From Sorghum bicolor (lineage: Eukaryota > Streptophyta > Magnoliopsida > Poales > Poaceae): 64,000 nucleotides of DNA. Positions 20,938 through 33,349 of this stretch are shown here, piece after piece. The stretch lies in NCBI RefSeq assembly GCF_000003195.3, contig NC_012875.2:12180174-12244173 (forward strand). Reading direction: 5' to 3'. The notes under the pieces are model-generated. The model saw only the letters and a list, made by a program, of their open reading frames with translations. It had not been told where the DNA came from and did no database searches. Position 1 is the first letter of the stretch. Each line of letters opens with the position of its first letter. A program made the translations under genes and the position numbers.

Positions 20938-23900
20938 GTCACGCAATTGGATGTATAATGTTGATCGCCGCTCCAAAGAGTTCAATGCTGGCTTGCACTA
21001 TTTCTTAGGTGTGGCTGAGACAAACAAGTAGGATGCTTTCATGTGCTGCTCATGCGCTGTTTGTAAGAATTTGAAGGAATATTCATGCTCAAGGACTCTT
21101 CATACGCATTTGATAGAGTTGGGTTTTGTACCAAACTATATTTGTTGGACGAAGCACGGAGAAAGGGAGGTTCTAATGGATGACGGTGAAGAAGATAAAG
21201 AAGAATTGGACCATGCCAATATTATTGCTTAGTACGGTGCCTTCGGTGATGATGCAATGAGGGGAGATGATGAAGAGGATGCGGCAGTTGATGCTGATGC
21301 TCTTGGTGATGCCATTCGCGGTGCACAAAGAGATTGTGAAAGTGAGAAGGAGAAGGCCAAGTTTGAGCGCATGCTAGAGGATCACGGGAAATTGCTATAT
21401 CCGACCGCTAAAGATGGGCAAAAAAGCTGGCTACAACACTTGAACTACTTCAATGGAAGGCAAAGAATGGTGCATCTGACAAGTCATTTGGGCAGTTATT
21501 GAAGATCATGAAAAAGATGCTTCCGAGGACAAACAAATTACCCACCACTACGTATGAAGCAAAGCAGGTTGTCTACCCTTTGGGATTAGAAATATTGAAG
21601 TTACACGCATGTCCTAATGACTGCATCCTGTACCCTGGTGAGGAATATGAGAATTTGGATGCATGCCCAGTATGCAAAGCATCGTGGTATAAGATCAGGC
21701 GAGATGATCCTGGCGACGTAGAAGGTGAAGAACGTCTCAGCCAGAAGAAAATCCCTGCCAAGGTTATGAGGTATGCTCCTATAATACCACGCTTGAAACG
21801 TTTGTTTAGAAATAAAGACAATGCAAAGTTGTTGTGGTGGCATAAAGAAGACCGTAAGGTAGACAATATGCTCAGGCACCCTGCTGATGGATCCTAGTGG
21901 AGAGCGATAGATAGAGAATTCCCAGAGTTTGCAGATGAGGCTAGAAACTTGAGGTTCGCTTTAAGTACGGATGGTTTTAATCCTTTCGGGGAGCAGAGCA
22001 GCAGTCAGAGCACATGGCCAGTCACTCTCTGCATCTACAACCTTCCTCCATGGTTATGCATGAAGCAGAAGTTCATTATGATGCCTGTGCTCATCTAAGG
22101 GCTGAAGCAACCTAGCACCGACATCGATGTCTACCTGAGGCCATTAGTTGAGGAACTTCTTCTTCTATGGTGCAAGCCAGGTGTACGTGTGTGGGACGAG
22201 TACAAAACAGTAACACTTTGACCTGCGAGCATTGTTGTTCATCACAATTAATGACTGGCCTGCTCTAAGTAATCTTTCAGGCCAGACAAACAAGGGATAC
22301 AATGCATTCACACACTGTTTCAAGGACCTTGATAGTATATTTTTGAAAAAATGTGGAAAGGTCGTGTACATTAGCCACCATCGATTTCTTCCTATGGGCC
22401 ACCCAGTATGAAAGAATGGCAAACATTTTAAAGGCAAGGCAGACCACCGGACTAAGCCTCATAACCGAACCAGGGATGATATACTCAAAATGGTGAAAGT
22501 TATGAATTTAGTTTTTGGTAAGGGATGGGGTAGCAAACCTGTTCCCAAAGACGCTCAAGGACATGCACTCATGTGGAAGAAGAAGTCCATATTTTGGGAG
22601 CTACCCTACTAGCATATCCTAGAGGTCCACCACACGATCGATGTGATGCACCTGATGAACAATCTCTGTGTGAATCTTCTCGGATTCATGGGTGTCTATG
22701 GGAAACCTTAGGATTCAGTTGAAGCATGATAGGACTTGCAGGAAATGAAAGAACAAGTCAACCTGCATCCGGAGAAGACAAATGACGGGCACCAGTACTT
22801 AAGCCCTGGTAGCTATACTCTGAGCAAAGAAGTGAATGAAAGCATGTTTGAATGCCTGAACAGCATCAAAGGTCCCATCTGGATTCTCCTCCAATATAAA
22901 GAGAATAATTAATGTGCAAGAGAAAAAGTTCCTAATCTTGAAGTCCCATGACTGCCACGTGCTTATGATGCAACTGCTTCCTGTTGCTCTAAGAGGAATT
23001 CTACCTCCGCATGTACGTCTAGCCACCGTGAAGTTATGTGCATTTCTCAATGCAAATTTCTCAAAAGGTAATCAATCTAGATGAACTCGCTACTCTGTAG
23101 AATGATGCCGTTCAATGTCTCATCAGCTTTTAGTTGGTGTTCCCTCCATCCTTCTTTGATATTATGACACACCTTCTAGTTCACCTGGTCAAGGAGATTA
23201 TAATTTTTGGTCCTGTGTTCCTACACACCATGTTCCCCTTTGAGAGGTTCATGGATGTTCTGAAGAAATATGTTCACAGCCGCTCTCGACCAAGAGAGAA
23301 GCATTGCCCAGGGCTATGGCGTAGAGGAGGTTATAGAGTTCTGTGTTGACTTTATTCCAGACATTGACCCGATTGGTGTTCCTGAATCATGACATGAGGG
23401 TAGACTCAGTGGCCAGGGGACACTAGGGAAGAAAACATATATCGGTACAGAGAGCGATTACTTCAATAAAGTACACTACATAGTTTTGTAGAACTCCTCG
23501 CTGGTGGATCTGTATATTGAGGTACATAAGGATTTCATTCGATCTGAGTGGCTTGGGAAGAATGAAGCTTAGATTAGGTGTCATCACATGGAAACCTTCG
23601 GTGAATGGTTGCGTAAAGAATGTCGGGGTGATGAAAACATAGATGAGCAGCTTTATTTGTTGGCCAGGCAACCATCATGGCATATCAGTATGTACAAAGG
23701 GTACGAGATCAATGGGAATGCATTTGACACATAAGCCCTGGATAACAGGAACACCAACCAAAATAGTGGTGTACGAGAGTATATGCCACAGATCCAAATG
23801 GGAACAAACAAACATACTATGGCCAAATACATGACATATGGGAACTAGACTATGCAGCAATTTTTAAAGTTCCTTTGTTCTAGTGTAAATGGGTGAAGAT

Positions 23901-25711
23901 GACCGAAGGTGGGGTAAGAGTCGACAAGGAGTATGGAATGACAACCGTGGACCTTAACAATGTTGGGTACAAAGATGAACCATTTGTCCTTGCTGTGGAT
24001 GTGAGTTAGGTGTCCTAGGTGAAAGACATGTCTACAAAACCAAAGGGAGGGAAAAATGATGACAACTTGAAAGCCAATCATGAGCCAAAGCGCCATATAG
24101 TTCTTTCCATGAAAAGAAACATTGTCGGAATTGAGGACAAGTCAGACATGACAGGTGATTATGAAAGGGATGACTGAATTCCGCCATTCAAAGTGAACAA
24201 AGATCCAAGCATTTTGTGAAACAATGAGGACACTTGTTGACTCTTCTTAGCGTCACTACCTAGGATTGTTAGTCCTTTGCACGGCACTAGAAATGCTTGT
24301 GTTACACCACAAGTGGCAAACGGTTTTACCGCAAGCGGATGGTGGTCAATGTAGCACTTCACCAGGAGTATTCCAGGTATCGTATTTTCCACAGGGAATG
24401 AAAAGTGGAATAACTAGACTAAATGAGTCGTCAGATGATGATCAAAGGGCTTAGGATTGGGTGGAGAGGTATTTCTAGTATTTGACTTCTGGCTAAGCTA
24501 TCCTAAGTATAACGAGAGTTAACTCCCTTCCTACTGTGGCCGATAGGTGAAAAGGGTGTGGTGAAACACTTTCCTAGGCTGCTACCATGCAGGCCAACTA
24601 CTATTTGCAACTTGCCTAACAACACACTGAAGAGAACTCCTAATGTCCAGTAGAGGCCTGTCACGCTTCGCTGCTGGCGTTCTTCAGGTGCGACAAAAAG
24701 TCCACAAGGGCAGGCTTAGTCTAGACACCACATCTACACTAATTCTACTAGTTTAAACCCAGCTAAGGTTTCGAGCACTTCACACTAGGAAAAGCAATGT
24801 GCCAGTAGGCCGGTTGTATACTTAAAATAAACTAAGATAGAAAGTAAATACTGGAAGTACTTAGATGAAAGGCAACTAGAAGGAAGACTTACTAGAAGAC
24901 AAGCATCCGCTGAGGTGCTCCTCGAAGAAGACTCCTGACAAGCCGGGACTCGTCCTCGGGGAATTCCTCACTTTCTTCCCTCTATTCTCACACTTAGATA
25001 AGAGTAGCTCTTCCTAAGGTACATCATGCCTAACTATGCTCTCTAAGGGGTATTTATAGGGGATATGGAGTAGGGCTACTCCAGCGCCACGTCAGCAATC
25101 CGCGTGCTCCTTCTTCTCCACCGTTGGATCAAACCGACCTTGAAACCACCATATGATCAATGGTTGGGAATTTCCATCACACGTTCATCATGGGGATGTC
25201 GGTGGGAGTGAACTGACTCAAGGTGGGCCCACATCCCAGGTCGGTCGATCGACCCTTTGCTTCCATGTGGGCCCCACCAACCTTCTAGAAGATGCTGATG
25301 TTGGTGGGATTATGGGCTAGGTGGGGTCCCACCAAGTGTAGGTTGGTCGACCTACACTTTGGGGGGTTGGCCCACCACCTTGCTCCACATGTTGTCCCCA
25401 CTTGTCATCTTCAATGTTTTGTTGATATATGGTGGTTTTGGTTCATGATCATCTTTGCTTCATTTGATCTTGATCAGGCTTGATTAGTGGCTGTTTCCAC
25501 CTACATCCAAATAATGACATGTACATGTGGAACCAAGTGAATTGTACCTATGTCACTACTTAGTTGCTTGATGTTATCCCCAAAACTTAACCTTTATTGA
25601 TGGTTTTAGTGGTCAAAAATCATAGTTAAAAGACTATCAACAACACTCCATGGTTAAAGGATGATCATAACCAAGGGTCATATGTCAAGAATAAGTTCAC
25701 TGTTGTGCCCG
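20938..25711 (+). pseudogene. TNP2 transposase pseudogene of CACTA-2, many stops, split by a solo LTR
   Basis: Homologous along its whole length to the CACTA-1 TNP2. The N-terminal transposase-associated domain starts at 20938. The frame stays correct at the site (21499) where CACTA-1 has its frameshift. The Transposase_21 part covers about 21740-22480, the DUF4218 part about 22960-23350, and the DUF4216 part about 23820-24030. The last 20 or so codons (PWLKDDHNQGSYVKNKF) lie at 25647-25711, beyond the solo LTR. At least a dozen in-frame stops are seen (for example at 21230, 21895, 22098, 22608, 22728). Most replace Trp, Gln or Arg codons by one C-to-T or G-to-A change. It cannot make a functional protein. 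Confidence 0.88.
24235..25642. mobile_element. solo LTR, 1408 bp, ACACT target duplication
   Basis: It starts TGTTGACTCTTCTTAGCG and ends AAGACTATCAACA, with the 5-bp duplication ACACT on both sides (24230-24234, 25643-25647). The insertion splits the last codons of the CACTA-2 TNP2, so both borders are fixed by homology as well. Inside, GCAAGCGGATGGTGG and GAGTATTCCAGGTATCG and a GCCGGG segment recall the Ty3-C LTR layout, so it is a distant member of that group. The internal region was lost, presumably by LTR-LTR recombination. Confidence 0.9.
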
Positions 25712-25759
25712 GATAATAGTGAGTTGTAAAGATATTATGTAATAATTAATTAATTGAGT

Positions 25760-28130
25760 CTATGTGTGATCCAAGGCTTTGTGACTAGAGTTTACAAACA
25801 CTTTCTCAAATGCAAAAGTGTCCTATGTATGGAATGTGTATCTTGATGAGCTCTAACTACCTTGTATTCAAAAGTTTTTCATTTGAGGTCATTTAGTGCC
25901 TTGTTTTACCAGGTTTAACCAAGTCAAGCCTTGGATTTTCAAAACATATGACTAGAGTTTACCAAAACTTTTCCAAATACAAAAATATACTATGTATCAA
26001 AGGTAGAGTTTGGTGAGGTCTAACTCCTTTGTATTCAATTTTTTTTTATTTTAGGTCTTTTATTGCCTAGTTTGACCTAGTTTGACCAAGTCAAACAATG
26101 GATTTTTTAGAACAAACACTTTGATCGGACCATATATGGTCTCAGCTACAGAAGTCATGAATACAAAGTTTGTCCACCTTATCGAGATACACAATTGGTG
26201 TAATGGTCAACTTTTGATCTCACAGGGTTTGGACCACTCAAATTTTGAAATTTCAAAATTTTATGGCTACGCACATGTTTTCGAGACCCTAGACGGCTCC
26301 AACTCGAAAAGTCATGAATAGCAAGTTTGTTCCACTCATCAAGATCTACATTTGATACATAGGACATTTTTGCATTTGACAAAGCGTTACGAAGGTGCAG
26401 TTCTAAATCCATAGTTCCCGCATATAGTTTCAGAAAGTCTATATGTGATTCAAGACTTTGTGACTAGAGTTTACAAATTCAAATGCAAAAATGTCCCATG
26501 TATGGAATGTGTATCTTGATAACCTATAACTACCTTGTATTCAAAAGTTTTTCATTTGAGGTCATTTAGTGCCTTGTTTGACCAGGTTTGACCAAGTCAC
26601 ACCTTGGGTTTTCAAAACATGTGACTAGAGTTTACTGGAACTTTTCCAAATGCAAAAATGTACTATGTATCAAAGGTAGAGCTTGGTGAGGTCTAACTCC
26701 TTTGTATTCAAAAGTTTTTTATTTGAGGTCGTTTATTGACTAGTTTGACCTAGTTTGACCAAGTCAAACATCAGATTTTTCAGAAAAAACACTTTCACCG
26801 GACCCTAGATGGTCTCAGCTACAGAAGTCATGAATACAAAGTTTGTCCACCTTATCAAGATACACATTTGGTGTAATCATCAACTTTTCATCTAAGAGGG
26901 TTTGGACCACTTAAATTCTGAAATTTCAAATTTTCATGGCTACACGCACGTTTTCGAGACCCTATATGGCCCCCACTCGAAAAGTCATGAATAGCAAGTT
27001 TGTTCACTCATCAAGATCTAAATTTGATACATTGGACATTTTTGCATTTGACAAAGCATTAAGAAGGTGCAGTTCTAAATCCATAAGTCCCGCATATAGT
27101 TTCAGAAAGTCTGTATGTGATTAAAGACTTTGTGACTAGAGTTTACAAATACTTTCTCTAATGCAAAAATGTCCCATGTATGGAATGTGTATCTTGATGA
27201 GCTCTAACTACCTTATATTCAAAAGTTTTTCATTTGAGGTCATTTAATGCCTTGTTTGACCAGGTTTGACCAAGTAACACCTTGGGTTTTCAAAACATGG
27301 GACTAGAGTTTACGGAAACTTTTCCAAATGCAAAAATGTACTATGTATCAAAGGTAGAGCTTGGTGAGGTCTAACTCCTTTGTCTTCAAATGTTTTTTAT
27401 TTGAGGTCTTTTATTACCTATTTTGACCTAGTTTGACCAAGTCAAACATTAGATTTTTCGGAAAAAACACTTTGACCGGACCGTTGATGGTCTCAGCTAC
27501 AGAAGTCATGAATACAAAGTTTGTCGACCTTATCAAGATACATATTTGGTGTAATGGTTAACTTTTCATCTAAGAGGGTTTGGACCACTCAAATTTGGAA
27601 ATTTCAAATTTTCATGGCTACTCGCACGTTTTTGGGACCCTAGGCGTCCCCAACTCGTAAAGTCATGAATAGAAAGTTTGTTCCACTCATCAAGATCTAC
27701 ATTTGATACATATGATATTTTTGCATTTGACAAAGCGTTATGAAAGTGCAGTTCTAAATCCATAGGTCCTGCATATAGTTTCATAAAGTCTATGTGAGAT
27801 TCAAGACTTTGTGACTAGAGTTTACAAATAGTGAAATGCAAAAATGTCCTTTGTATAGAATGTGTATCTTGATGAGCTCTAACTACCTTGCATTCAAATT
27901 TTTTTCATTTGAGGTCATTTAGTGCCTTGTTTGACTAAGTTTGACCAAGTCACGCCTTAGGTTTTCAAAACATGTGACTAGAGTTTACTGGAACTTTTCC
28001 AAATGCAAAAATGTACTACGTATCAAAGGTAGAGCTTGGTGAGGTCTAACTCCTTTGTATTCAAAAGTTTTTCATTTGAGGTCTTTTATTGCCTAGTTTG
28101 ACCTAGTTTGACCAAGTCAAGCATTGGATT
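25760..28130. repeat. tandem array, about 675-bp unit, about 3.5 copies, each with inverted sub-repeats
   Basis: The marker GTGACTAGAGTTTAC recurs at 25781, 26460, 27132 and 27811, giving spacings of 679, 672 and 679 bp. Each unit has a first half with ATGCAAAAATGTCCCATGTATG and a second half in which the complement of that region recurs (CATAGGACATTTTTGCATTTG). The same unit, in two diverged copies, occurs at 4750-5180 in CACTA-1. The position is the same in both elements: between the TNP2 stop and the internal hairpin block. No coding capacity. Confidence 0.8.
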
Positions 28131-28499
28131 AATGTTCAAATGTTGTGAAAATAAATTTATGTGGACCTCTAGGTTATAAATAAAAGATTAATGTTCAAAT
28201 GATGTGAAGATAAATTTTCTGCTAGAAACCAACAATTATTTGAATTATAGTTGAACAATATATTATTGCATTAACAAAACACTTAATATTAGGGAAATTT
28301 GTGTTTAATGTTTTCAAAAAAACAAAGATATTTTAAGTTACAAATTTTTACTAAGTAAATTAAAGCAAAATTAAACACATATTATTTTTTGAAGAAATTA
28401 TGTGAAGTATTTAATTTTCTGTACATTTAACAATGTTTTGGCCTTTAAATAGAAAGAAACAAAATAAAAAACCTAAAACTAGTAACTCGCGGGCTCTGT
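28131..28499. other. A/T-rich spacer of CACTA-2
   Basis: A/T-rich DNA between the tandem array and the internal hairpin block. A short piece (GATTAATGTTCAAATG) occurs twice, near 28127 and 28186. No gene is seen. Confidence 0.4.
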
Positions 28500-28724
28500 A
28501 AAATTTTGGGCCTTTAGTCCGAGGCCATGGTAAGGCCCGGGACTAAAGGTCCCCGATATTTTCCAGAGCCCGTGCGTGGGGGTACCATTAGTCCCGACCG
28601 GTGGATCGGCCCGTGACTAAAGGGGACCACCCTTTAGTCCCGGCTGTAATCACCAGCCAGGACTGAAGGTTCTTTAATCCCGGTGCCAGCCACCGCCCGG
28701 TACTAAAGCCCCCATCCTATAAAG
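28500..28724 (+). promoter_or_regulatory. internal hairpin block with TATA box in CACTA-2
   Basis: Several inverted pairs of the CTTTAGTCCCGG / CCGGGACTAAAG unit that also forms the terminal block at 17330-17560. A TATAAAG box at 28718-28724 follows, and then a GC-rich leader. The arrangement mirrors 4380-4112 in CACTA-1, in the same orientation relative to the genes. Confidence 0.65.
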
Positions 28725-28789
28725 CTTTCGTCTTCCCATCCCTCGAGATCAGCCTCTCACACGCTTAAGTCCCCTCGTCTCCGCCGCCA

Positions 28790-29130
28790 TTGCTGCACGC
28801 CTCGATCTTCTCCGGCCATCACCGCGCACTATGGCAATCTTCGGCCAACGCTGCGAGCTCCTCGGCGGCCCCGTCTTCTCTGGCCCCCACGCGCTCCTTG
28901 GCGGCCCCGTCTTCTCCGACCATCATACCACGTCCCCCATGTGTGTGTACACGCGTCTTCTCCAGCCGGCCACCGCCTTGTCTCCGGCCCCCGAGCACCG
29001 CCGCCCCTGCCACGCGCTCCTCCGGCCACTATGCCATCGAGAGCTTTTTTCTCTGGCCACCGCACCGAGCTTTTAAGAAAGAACGAGAGGATGTTCAAAA
29101 AATTGACAGATTTATGTTATGTAATTAATT
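28790..29130 (+). other. leader or first exon of the CACTA-2 second gene, cut by Ty3-A
   Basis: A GC-rich, Ser/Ala/Pro-coding segment directly after the internal promoter, open for 112 residues from 28790 without a recognisable domain. It has the same place and bias as 4110-3895 in CACTA-1. A/T-rich sequence with a repeated TGTAATTAATTT word follows at 29118-29205. The rest of the gene is displaced by the retrotransposon at 29222. Confidence 0.35.
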
Positions 29131-29221
29131 TATATTGCAAATATTATCCGATCATAGACTGTGTAATTAATTTGTGTTGCAAATATTATCCAATCATAGA
29201 CTAATTAGGGATAAAAGATTC

Positions 29222-29950
29222 TGTTGACACCGTTTTCAGACATGTGTCTTTGGATACGCACTTGGAGTTAATAAAGTGTAGATCGGTAGATGGGGTGATG
29301 GTGACCAGTCTACAGGGGAGTTGCCGATGGAGGTTGGTGCCGATGGGAGAACGATTGAATATGACTAAGTCTAGGAAGTAGTAACGGAATCATGCCGATA
29401 ACTAGAACTGATGGTTGCCGATGACAGTGAAAGGCGGTCTGCCGATGGTCGTGGAGGAAGATGTAGGGTTTGCCGATTGGCTCGTCGCAGTGTACCGATC
29501 GGTTACGAAGGATAGTTTAATGTTTTTCCTTAGATATTAGAGTTCGTTTTGTATACGGGTTTCGTTTAATTTGGAATTTGAATCCTACTCGTGTATGATT
29601 GTTGCCCTTCGGACAGGGTATAAATGTAGACCCTAGGGCGATGTAATGAAAAATCTATCAATCAATCAAATACAAGTTTTTACACATATTCCAGCATCTA
29701 CTTTTTCGGCGACTTCGTCATATTTCCTTTTTACTACGAGTTCTTAGGAATTTGTCGAGTCAAACTCGGCGTGTTCTCAAGTTCCGCGTGAGCACCTCTT
29801 GGCCGTGACATCCAGGCGCATCGCTGTTGTCGAGACCAAAGTTTTCGAGTTACCACCTTCGCCGATTGTAAGGTCAAATCGGCTGGCACGCCTTAACGTT
29901 TGAATCGGGTATTAGCCCTTTGTGTTTGCAGATCAGCTTTTGCACCAACA
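29222..29950 (+). repeat. 5' LTR of Ty3-A
   Basis: 729 bp starting TGTTGACACCG and ending GCACCAACA, followed by TTTTGGCATACCCAGTGGG, which should contain the primer-binding site. A TATAAAT box is at 29619-29625 and a CAATCAATCAAATAC stretch near the probable transcript start. The partner LTR is not in the window, so the target duplication cannot be tested. Confidence 0.78.
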
Positions 29951-29996
29951 CATCTTTTGGCATACCCAGTGGGACAGATTCAAGATCAAGAACAAC

Positions 29997-32900
29997 ATGT
30001 CGAACACTGATTTCGACTTGGAGAATGTTATCCCCGTGACGGAAGCCAATCTCAGGGATGAGTAGAAGAAAGCTATGGCAAAAGCCATGGAGGACTACAA
30101 GAAGCTATGCTTGAAATCCTTCGGTATCAACAGGAGTGGTGAGGTAATCCAGAAGGAAGCATTGCCGATGCCTCGGCAAATCACTATTGAAGCAAATCCT
30201 GGTAAACTTCAAGACATGGTTGACAATGCTATTAACCGTTCCTTGATCAATCAAGCTGGTGTGTCCAACATGGTTTTTAATGCTGTGGCTAGAACTTCTA
30301 AAGAAGGACAAATACCACCATCTTATGTAGGTCCTGCCTACCATCAGCCAGGGTGATCAATGGTCACGGCTCCATCGGCTACTACAGCCATTGCGGGTAC
30401 ATAAGTTACTTCTCCTCCAAGCACATTAGGGATCACTAATGCACAGTCTACACCAATGACAACTAATCCATCAACATTAGACGGGCAAATCAAGCTTGCC
30501 ACAGATCTATTGGCATCGGCAATGTCAGGGACTGTTCCTCCCAACTGGTGGGGTTATGGGATGCCCCCAGAATTGATGGTAAAAACTCTTGGAACATCTC
30601 AAGTGGCTGACGTGACAGGCAAGGCTCCTATGACATCGGCACCTCCAAATCTGCCGATGAATCAGAATCCCCAGAACTCTACAACTACGACTGCAAGATC
30701 TTATACTAGGAATTCTCAAGCACCAACCTTCCAGATGCCTAACGCATCGGCAGATCCAATACCGACGCAGCAGAGATTTTTGACACAACTAGGGTATGTC
30801 AATTCAATGATGATGCCCAATTACCAATCATCGGCAGATCCTATGCCGATGAATGCTAACAGTGGATGGACAGGGCAATTTGTCTTTTCACAGATGCCTC
30901 AGCAGAAACTTCAGGCTATAGGGTTTCAACAGGGACAAGTCCAACCTAGATTCTAGAATCAAGGACTGATCAACCAGCCGATGAATCTTGGTCAGCAAGT
31001 TGGTGGTCAGATGGTTAATCTGATGTTCCATGGAGATCGTGCACCACAGAGACACATGGAAGCATATCAGCAGGTGCCAGATCCACAACCACCTCATCGG
31101 CAAGATGCCGATGCTTATTGGGCCGATAAGATAGCTGAAGTAATTAGAGACCAATTTGGGATAAAACCCAAAGTCAACACTTACTCTTATCGGACACCGT
31201 ATCCTCCTACATATTATTTAATCCCACTTCCAAATCGGTACAAGGTACCAGATTTCACTAAGTTTTCTGGACAGGATGATACATCGACTATGGAGCATGT
31301 TAATAGGGTCATCATCCAATGTGGAGGAGCTGCTAACAGAGATGAGTTAAGGGTTCGCTTGTTCTCATCATCTTTGTCTAGATCGGCTTTTACTTGGTTT
31401 ATTTTGTTATCTCCCAACTCAGTAATCACTTGGGCCGATTTAAAGAAACAATTCCACAAATACTTCTTTTCTGGAGTTCATGAGAAAAAGATCACCGATT
31501 TGGTTAGGCTGAAACAACGCATTGATGAATCAGTTGAGAGTTTTGTGCAGAGGTTGCGAGAGTTTAAGAATAAGTGCTATAGTCTGGTTCTGGACGATCG
31601 GCAGCTAGCCGATTTGGCTTTCCAGAGATTGTTGCCACATATCAGAGACAAATATGCTTCTCAAGAGTTCGAGAGTCTAAGTCATTTGGTGCAGAGGATT
31701 TCTGACCAAGATATCAAACCTTTTGAGCCCAAGAGAGCATGGAATAAAAAGGTGTCCTTTGTTGATGAGGCAGCAAGCTCAGACTCTGATGAAGAACCAG
31801 TCATCAGCTTGGCAGAGTGGGTGAAAAATAAGAAGCCGATGTCTTGCCCTTTCGGGCATAAAGAGCCAGAGAAATTTGCATTTGATATCACCAAAGCAGA
31901 TAGGATATTTGACTTTCAACTTCAGGAAGGGGAAATCAAGTTGTCACCCAATCATGTGATTCCATCGGCTGAGGAATTAAAGAAGATGAAATATTGCAAG
32001 TGGCACAATGCAACGTCTCACAAAAAAATGAGTGCAAGGTTTTCAGACAACAACTGCAATCGGCTATAGAATCTGAGAGAAATAAATTTGATAATTCCAA
32101 AGCTTAGAAGCTGATGAAGATCAATCAACATCCTTTCCCAACAAATATGTTAGACGCTAAGGGAAAAACCAAGGTCTTGACGTCAGAAGTAGCTGAAAGA
32201 AATGCATCGGTGGATCCTCAACATCAGATTACTACCAATGACGCCAAAGGCAAGGGTCTGGTTCAGGAAGGAACCAGCTCAAGAAGGCCTCCCCGATCTG
32301 GCATTGTGATAACTCATAGAAGGCATCGGGAGACTTGGCAGCAACATGAAGATCGATATCGGCGTCAACAAGAGGATCATCGCCGAGAAGAAGACCAACG
32401 ACGACGGGAGTGGAATCGACATAAGGATCATTGGAACTGCCCATTCTTTATCCACTATAGGGAGCAAAACATCAAATTGCCTACTGTTAGAGACTGCCCT
32501 GAGTGCAATGGTTATGATCAGTATGATAGACCTAATCGGCAATATCAAAACGATGATCGGCGATTTAATGGGCTGATTAGAGGGAGAGCTTCGGTTCATG
32601 ATCGATTGGGGGGCAGGCTCAGTGTGCATGACAGACTTGGTTACCGTGTCGGGTACTTTCCCAGGAACCAAGAGGAAATTGAGGAGATGGCAGATGCACG
32701 AGTTCCCGATGAGTTCATATTTTGCAGAGATGCCAATACTTACCGAGTGGAGTCATGGGAAGTTGGTCGGCAATCGGTAAGGCAGCCGCAACTTCCTCCA
32801 TAGTGTCCAGAGGGGCTGATTAGGACACAGAAAAGAGGGCTGCAGCACGAAAGACGAGAAGACTAGAACAAAGGAGAGAATTCTGGCAAATCTGGGGATC

Positions 32901-33059
32901 AGCAGAAGCCGGATCTTAAAGAAAAAGGACCATCGGCAGATGTTAACATGGTATTTATGTTGCCGATGGAGTTCCTTGCGCCGTCCAACGATGATGAAGA
33001 GGTGAGTTTTTCCGACCAGATAGCTCAGTTGGCTCTGGATCTAATGACGGCTATCTTTG
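29997..33059 (+). pseudogene. gag and start of the polyprotein of Ty3-A, broken
   Basis: It reads from an ATG at 29997. One frame continues to about 32025 with four stops (near 30063, 30354, 30402 and 30954), most explained by CAG/CAA to TAG/TAA changes. The Retrotrans_gag capsid domain is at about 31225-31720 (FSGQDDTSTMEHV to ASQEFESLSHLV). At 32024-32031 a run of A causes a frameshift inside a C-x2-H...C finger (YCKWHNATSH). The next frame (32114-32803) includes a CPECNGY finger and an Arg-rich part. The structural protein would coat the element's RNA. The sequence stops at 33059 where Ty3-B1 begins; no protease or reverse transcriptase is present. Confidence 0.8.
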
Positions 33060-33349
33060 TGTCGAGGATATCAGTAAGGGGTACCCTAACTGATATGCAT
33101 AGCGAGAGCATCCGTACGAGAGTCGAGGCCTCCGCCTCGACGCCCCCCAGTTGTACGCACGGTCCTCGACGACCGTAGCCACAAACACGGAAAGAGCGTC
33201 CTGCGAATCGACCAGGGCTCGAGCACCGGCTACCGTCGAATACGGAAACAGGCTCGTACGAGTCTTAAGGCCTCGAGCGCTGGGACGCCGCCCGCCGCCT
33301 GACGCGGGCACGAGAACCAAGATATTTAATGCGCCTGCCGCGTTCCCAC
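33060..33349 (+). repeat. 5' LTR of Ty3-B1, first piece
   Basis: It matches the first 260 or so bases of the Ty3-B2 LTR (start TGTCGAGGATATCAGTAAGG against TGTCGAGGGTATCAACAAGG). It stops at CCCAC (33345-33349), which is duplicated at 54418-54422 where the LTR resumes. Confidence 0.85.

Larger units (their letters stand above)
17254..29221 (+). mobile_element. CACTA-2: decayed CACTA transposon, interrupted and cut at the right by Ty3-A
   Basis: It begins CACTACTACAGAACAGGGC at 17254, preceded by AAG. Genes run on the plus strand: GRF gene relic (20336-20870), TNP2 pseudogene (20941-25711), tandem array (25760-28130), internal hairpin block with TATA (28500-28724), and leader of the second gene (28790-29221). 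Two insertions lie inside it: CACTA-3 (18230-20165) and a solo LTR (24235-25642). Its remaining right part must lie beyond the retrotransposon nest, outside the window. Its subterminal unit (CCCTTTAGTCCCGG type) differs from that of CACTA-1, so the two belong to related but separate subfamilies. Confidence 0.85.
29222..33059 (+). mobile_element. Ty3-A: Ty3/Gypsy retrotransposon, 5' part, cut by Ty3-B1
   Basis: It consists of one LTR (29222-29950), a primer-binding region and a broken gag reading. The 3' part and second LTR must lie beyond the nest. GCCGAT/ATCGGC occurs very often in both the LTR and the coding part. Its gag is of the Retrotrans_gag type found in grass Tat-clade elements. Confidence 0.82.

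Noticed and set aside
25760..28130. CRISPR-like or satellite array
   Set aside because: The units are hundreds of bases long with internal inverted repeats and lie inside a transposon; there are no short repeats with unique spacers.
28790..29128. Independent host gene after the internal promoter of CACTA-2
   Set aside because: The position and bias match the leader of the second CACTA gene in CACTA-1, and no protein domain is seen.
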